Origin: an uncultured Paracoccaceae bacterium
GTDB taxonomy: Bacteria > Pseudomonadota > Alphaproteobacteria > Rhodobacterales > Rhodobacteraceae
Assembly (NCBI GenBank): GCA_937916485.1
Contig: CALFSV010000099.1
Location: forward strand, 1-5,816
Length of the DNA: 5,816 bases
Direction: 5' to 3'
Position 1 is the first letter of the stretch. Each line of letters begins with the position of its first letter. Shown here one piece after another: positions 3,974-5,816 of the stretch. The notes beneath the pieces were generated by a model that saw only the letters and a program-made list of their open reading frames with translations, searched no databases and had not been told where the DNA came from. A program made the position numbers and the translations under genes.

Positions 3974-5816
3974 TCAGGGCGCTGTCACGACGAGCGGTAT
4001 ACTCGCGATCACGGTATTGTCCTGGGACATGACATATCGCACCTCGTAGCTGCCTGGAGTGTCTGGTGCCTGGACCATGACGGGGTTCCCCCTGTTCACG
4101 TAGCTATAGGTGACATACCCGCTCTCGCCCTTGGCGGCGATGGCTATGAAATCCCGATCGTTGGCAGGACCGTCCCAGCCGACCGGCACGTCCGATCCGG
4201 CTGCTGCTGACGGCGGGGCGACAAGGCGGGCGCTAACCGGGGTGACCGAAATGGGCTGCGTGTATATCGTCTCGCGGTCCTGAAAGACGTAGCGCAGTTT
4301 GTAGTTTCCTGGTGTCGGGGGCATTTGCAGTTTCACCGGATTGCCGTCCCGCAGGTAGGCGTAGTTAATGTAGGACCCACCGATCTCGGCCACCTGGACG
4401 TTGTCCCGTGGCGCATTTGGTCCTGTCCACCCGATGTCCACCGTCGATCCCGCAACGGCTGCGTCCGGAGCATCGAATCCCACATCGACCTTTGTGACCA
4501 TGATCGGCTGGGTGTAGATGGTTTCGCGATCCTGGAAGACATAGCGCAATTCATACTCGCCTGGCGTTGCAGGCATTTGCAGGGTCACCGGATTGCCGTC
4601 TCGCAGGTAGGCATAGCTGATGTATGTGCCGCCGATTTCCGCGATCTGTGCGTTGTCACGATCCGCATTCGGCCCGGTCCAACCGACCTGGATCTCAGAG
4701 CCCGCAGCGGCCTCGGCTGGTGCAATCAGCCCGACCTCGACCGGTGTTACCTCGATCATCGAGGTTGCAGCGATTTCGCGGTCGCGGAAGACGTAGCGCA
4801 GCTCGTACATCCCCGGCTCTGCCGGAAGCTGAAGGCGGACCGGGTTGCCATCTCGAGTATAGGTATAGCTTGAATAGGTTTCCCCTGGCAGCCCGACCTG
4901 GATGTTGTCCGACCGTTGGGCTGGACCGACCCAATCTACCTCAATCACCGAGCCGATTGTCGCGCTCTCTGGGCCGGTCACGCTGATTTCTGCATCGAGT
5001 ATTTCGATCGGCCGGGTGCCGATGATCTCCCGGTCGTTCAGCAGGTAGCGCAATTCGTAAATGCCGGGCTCGATGGGCAAGATCAGGTCGACGGGGTTTC
5101 CGTCGCGTGTGTTGGTGTAGTCCAAATAGGTTTCACCCGGTCGCCCGATCTGGATGTTGTCGCCTCTCTCGTCGGGACCGTTCCAACCAACTTGAATCGT
5201 GGATCCGCGCGGGGCGCTATCAGGGGCAATGAGGCTAGCTGTCGGTTTGATTTCCGGGAAGACAACTTCAACCATGTTAGTTCCGCCGGCAATGGCGACG
5301 AATGTCGCTTCGATCGCCGTTTCATGCGCGACGGAATAGGCCGTCGCGACATAGGCCCCTTCGGCCAACTCGGCAACAAGCGGATTGTCACTGGCATCGT
5401 CGACCATCGGGTCAGCAACACCGGACAGGCTGATGTCCCACAGAACAGGCGTTTCGATCAGCACCTTGTCGTCGCCAAGAACTGCAGTGAATGAGACACT
5501 AACAAGCGCGAGTTCGGGTTCTTCAACCACGCTGGCGAGCGCAGTGGTCAACTCTGCCGCGTTGGCAGCCATTAGGAACTGACCCCCGGTTTCAGCGGCA
5601 ATGCACTGCATCTGGCCAAGCGCCTCGGCATCGCCGCTTACGTCAAAGCCAATCACATGGGCCGTAAAGTCGATTCCGGCTTCTTCAAGCAGGCGGGCGG
5701 CGGCGCAAGGATCTGGGTTGCAGGTTTCTACCCCGTCCGAGATCAGGATGACGGTGGCGCTGTCCTCAGTATAACGCAGCGCTTCGGCGGCGGCGATGAC
5801 GGCATCGGTCATCGGT
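3974..5816 (-). CDS. vWA-domain protein with five tandem 84-residue repeats, 5' end outside the window
   Basis: The open frame continues through the right edge: codon 5815-5813 is Pro, so the Met at 5812 is internal. Counting from it, residues 1-98 are the back half of a von Willebrand A domain, with ILISDGVETC (Asp26 is the downstream MIDAS-type aspartate) and HVIGFDV at 52-58. The DxSxS part of the metal site lies outside. Cys31, Cys36 and Cys70 could form a disulfide, as expected for an exported protein. Residues about 100-190 look like a beta-sandwich linker, ending a carboxypeptidase-regulatory-like stretch. Residues 192-612 are five repeats. No transmembrane anchor, sorting motif or C-terminal secretion signal is visible; the protein stops four residues or so after the last strand. 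A signal peptide would be upstream. Family members are usually called vWA-domain or chloride-channel-like proteins, but no channel function is supported. A role in binding or adhesion at the cell surface or in the periplasm is inference. Confidence 0.9.
   Translation of the reverse strand, partial: PMTDAVIAAAEALRYTEDSATVILISDGVETCNPDPCAAARLLEEAGIDFTAHVIGFDVSGDAEALGQMQCIAAETGGQFLMAANAAELTTALASVVEEPELALVSVSFTAVLGDDKVLIETPVLWDISLSGVADPMVDDASDNPLVAELAEGAYVATAYSVAHETAIEATFVAIAGGTNMVEVVFPEIKPTASLIAPDSAPRGSTIQVGWNGPDERGDNIQIGRPGETYLDYTNTRDGNPVDLILPIEPGIYELRYLLNDREIIGTRPIEILDAEISVTGPESATIGSVIEVDWVGPAQRSDNIQVGLPGETYSSYTYTRDGNPVRLQLPAEPGMYELRYVFRDREIAATSMIEVTPVEVGLIAPAEAAAGSEIQVGWTGPNADRDNAQIAEIGGTYISYAYLRDGNPVTLQMPATPGEYELRYVFQDRETIYTQPIMVTKVDVGFDAPDAAVAGSTVDIGWTGPNAPRDNVQVAEIGGSYINYAYLRDGNPVKLQMPPTPGNYKLRYVFQDRETIYTQPISVTPVSARLVAPPSAAAGSDVPVGWDGPANDRDFIAIAAKGESGYVTYSYVNRGNPVMVQAPDTPGSYEVRYVMSQDNTVIASIPLVVTAP
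3977..5239 (-). repeat. Array of five 252-bp coding repeats (Ig-like beta units)
   Basis: The units are R1 4988-5239, R2 4736-4987, R3 4484-4735, R4 4232-4483 and R5 3977-4231, in protein order. R1-R4 are exactly 84 codons with no linkers; R5 has one extra codon. The shared pattern is AP...A..GS.I.V.W.GP, then DN.Q, G.TY..Y, RDGNPV, PG.YELRY and a closing strand. By my alignment R3 and R4 share 63 of 84 residues, and R1 and R2 share 50 of 84. R5 is the most divergent, lacking the DN.Q and DRE motifs. Each unit probably folds as one beta-sandwich domain. I do not recognise a specific named family. Confidence 0.88.

Noticed and set aside
3907..3979. CCCTGAC / GTCAGGG inverted repeat as a terminator between DUF1330 and the vWA gene
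   Set aside because: The arms are about 59 bases apart, the right arm overlaps the vWA stop codon, and there is no T-run.
4325..5494. Two long plus-strand open frames (4325-4873 and 4916-5494) opposite the vWA-repeat gene
   Set aside because: They mirror the periodic minus-strand repeats, have Arg/Asp/Cys-rich, unstructured-looking translations and no ribosome sites. They are by-products of the repeated GC-rich coding sequence.

Overview
The window reads as a GC-rich proteobacterial chromosome, most likely an alphaproteobacterium of the Rhodobacterales/roseobacter kind. That placement is a judgement from base composition, codon use, clean Shine-Dalgarno sites and the look of the proteins; no rRNA or marker gene is present to prove it. 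I see no tRNA, rRNA, insertion sequence, phage gene, CRISPR array or origin.

The left third (1-2650) looks like a sugar-phosphate/osmolyte module. On the minus strand, a glycerol-3-phosphate dehydrogenase (gpsA type, 276-1418) is followed by the start of a HAD-family, sucrose-phosphatase-like phosphohydrolase (1-279, cut by the window edge). The two overlap by the four bases ATGA, so they are probably translated as a coupled pair. Divergent from them on the plus strand is galU (1760-2650), UTP--glucose-1-phosphate uridylyltransferase. The 341-base gap between the divergent genes holds a convincing sigma70-type promoter for galU and several copies of an ATGTCG half-site, including a 16-bp palindrome just upstream of the -35 box. 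A glycerol-3-phosphate source, a nucleotide-sugar source and a sugar-phosphate phosphatase together suggest synthesis of a glucosylglycerol-like compatible solute. The glycosyltransferase itself is not in view, so this is inference.

The middle (2687-3876) is a divergent regulator/target pair. A HxlR-type winged-helix regulator with a C-terminal SCP2-like domain lies on the minus strand, and a small DUF1330 protein on the plus strand. The 170-bp spacer between them carries a direct repeat and an inverted repeat that are candidate operators.

The right third (3974-5816) is one long minus-strand gene whose 5' end lies outside the window. It encodes the second half of a von Willebrand factor A domain, a probable beta-sandwich linker, and then five tandem repeats of 84 residues (the last 85) up to the stop codon. 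It looks like an exported surface or periplasmic protein. The periodic repeat array is the most striking structure in the window. The gaps at 2651-2686 and 3877-3973 lie between convergent genes and show no clear terminator hairpin with a T-run.
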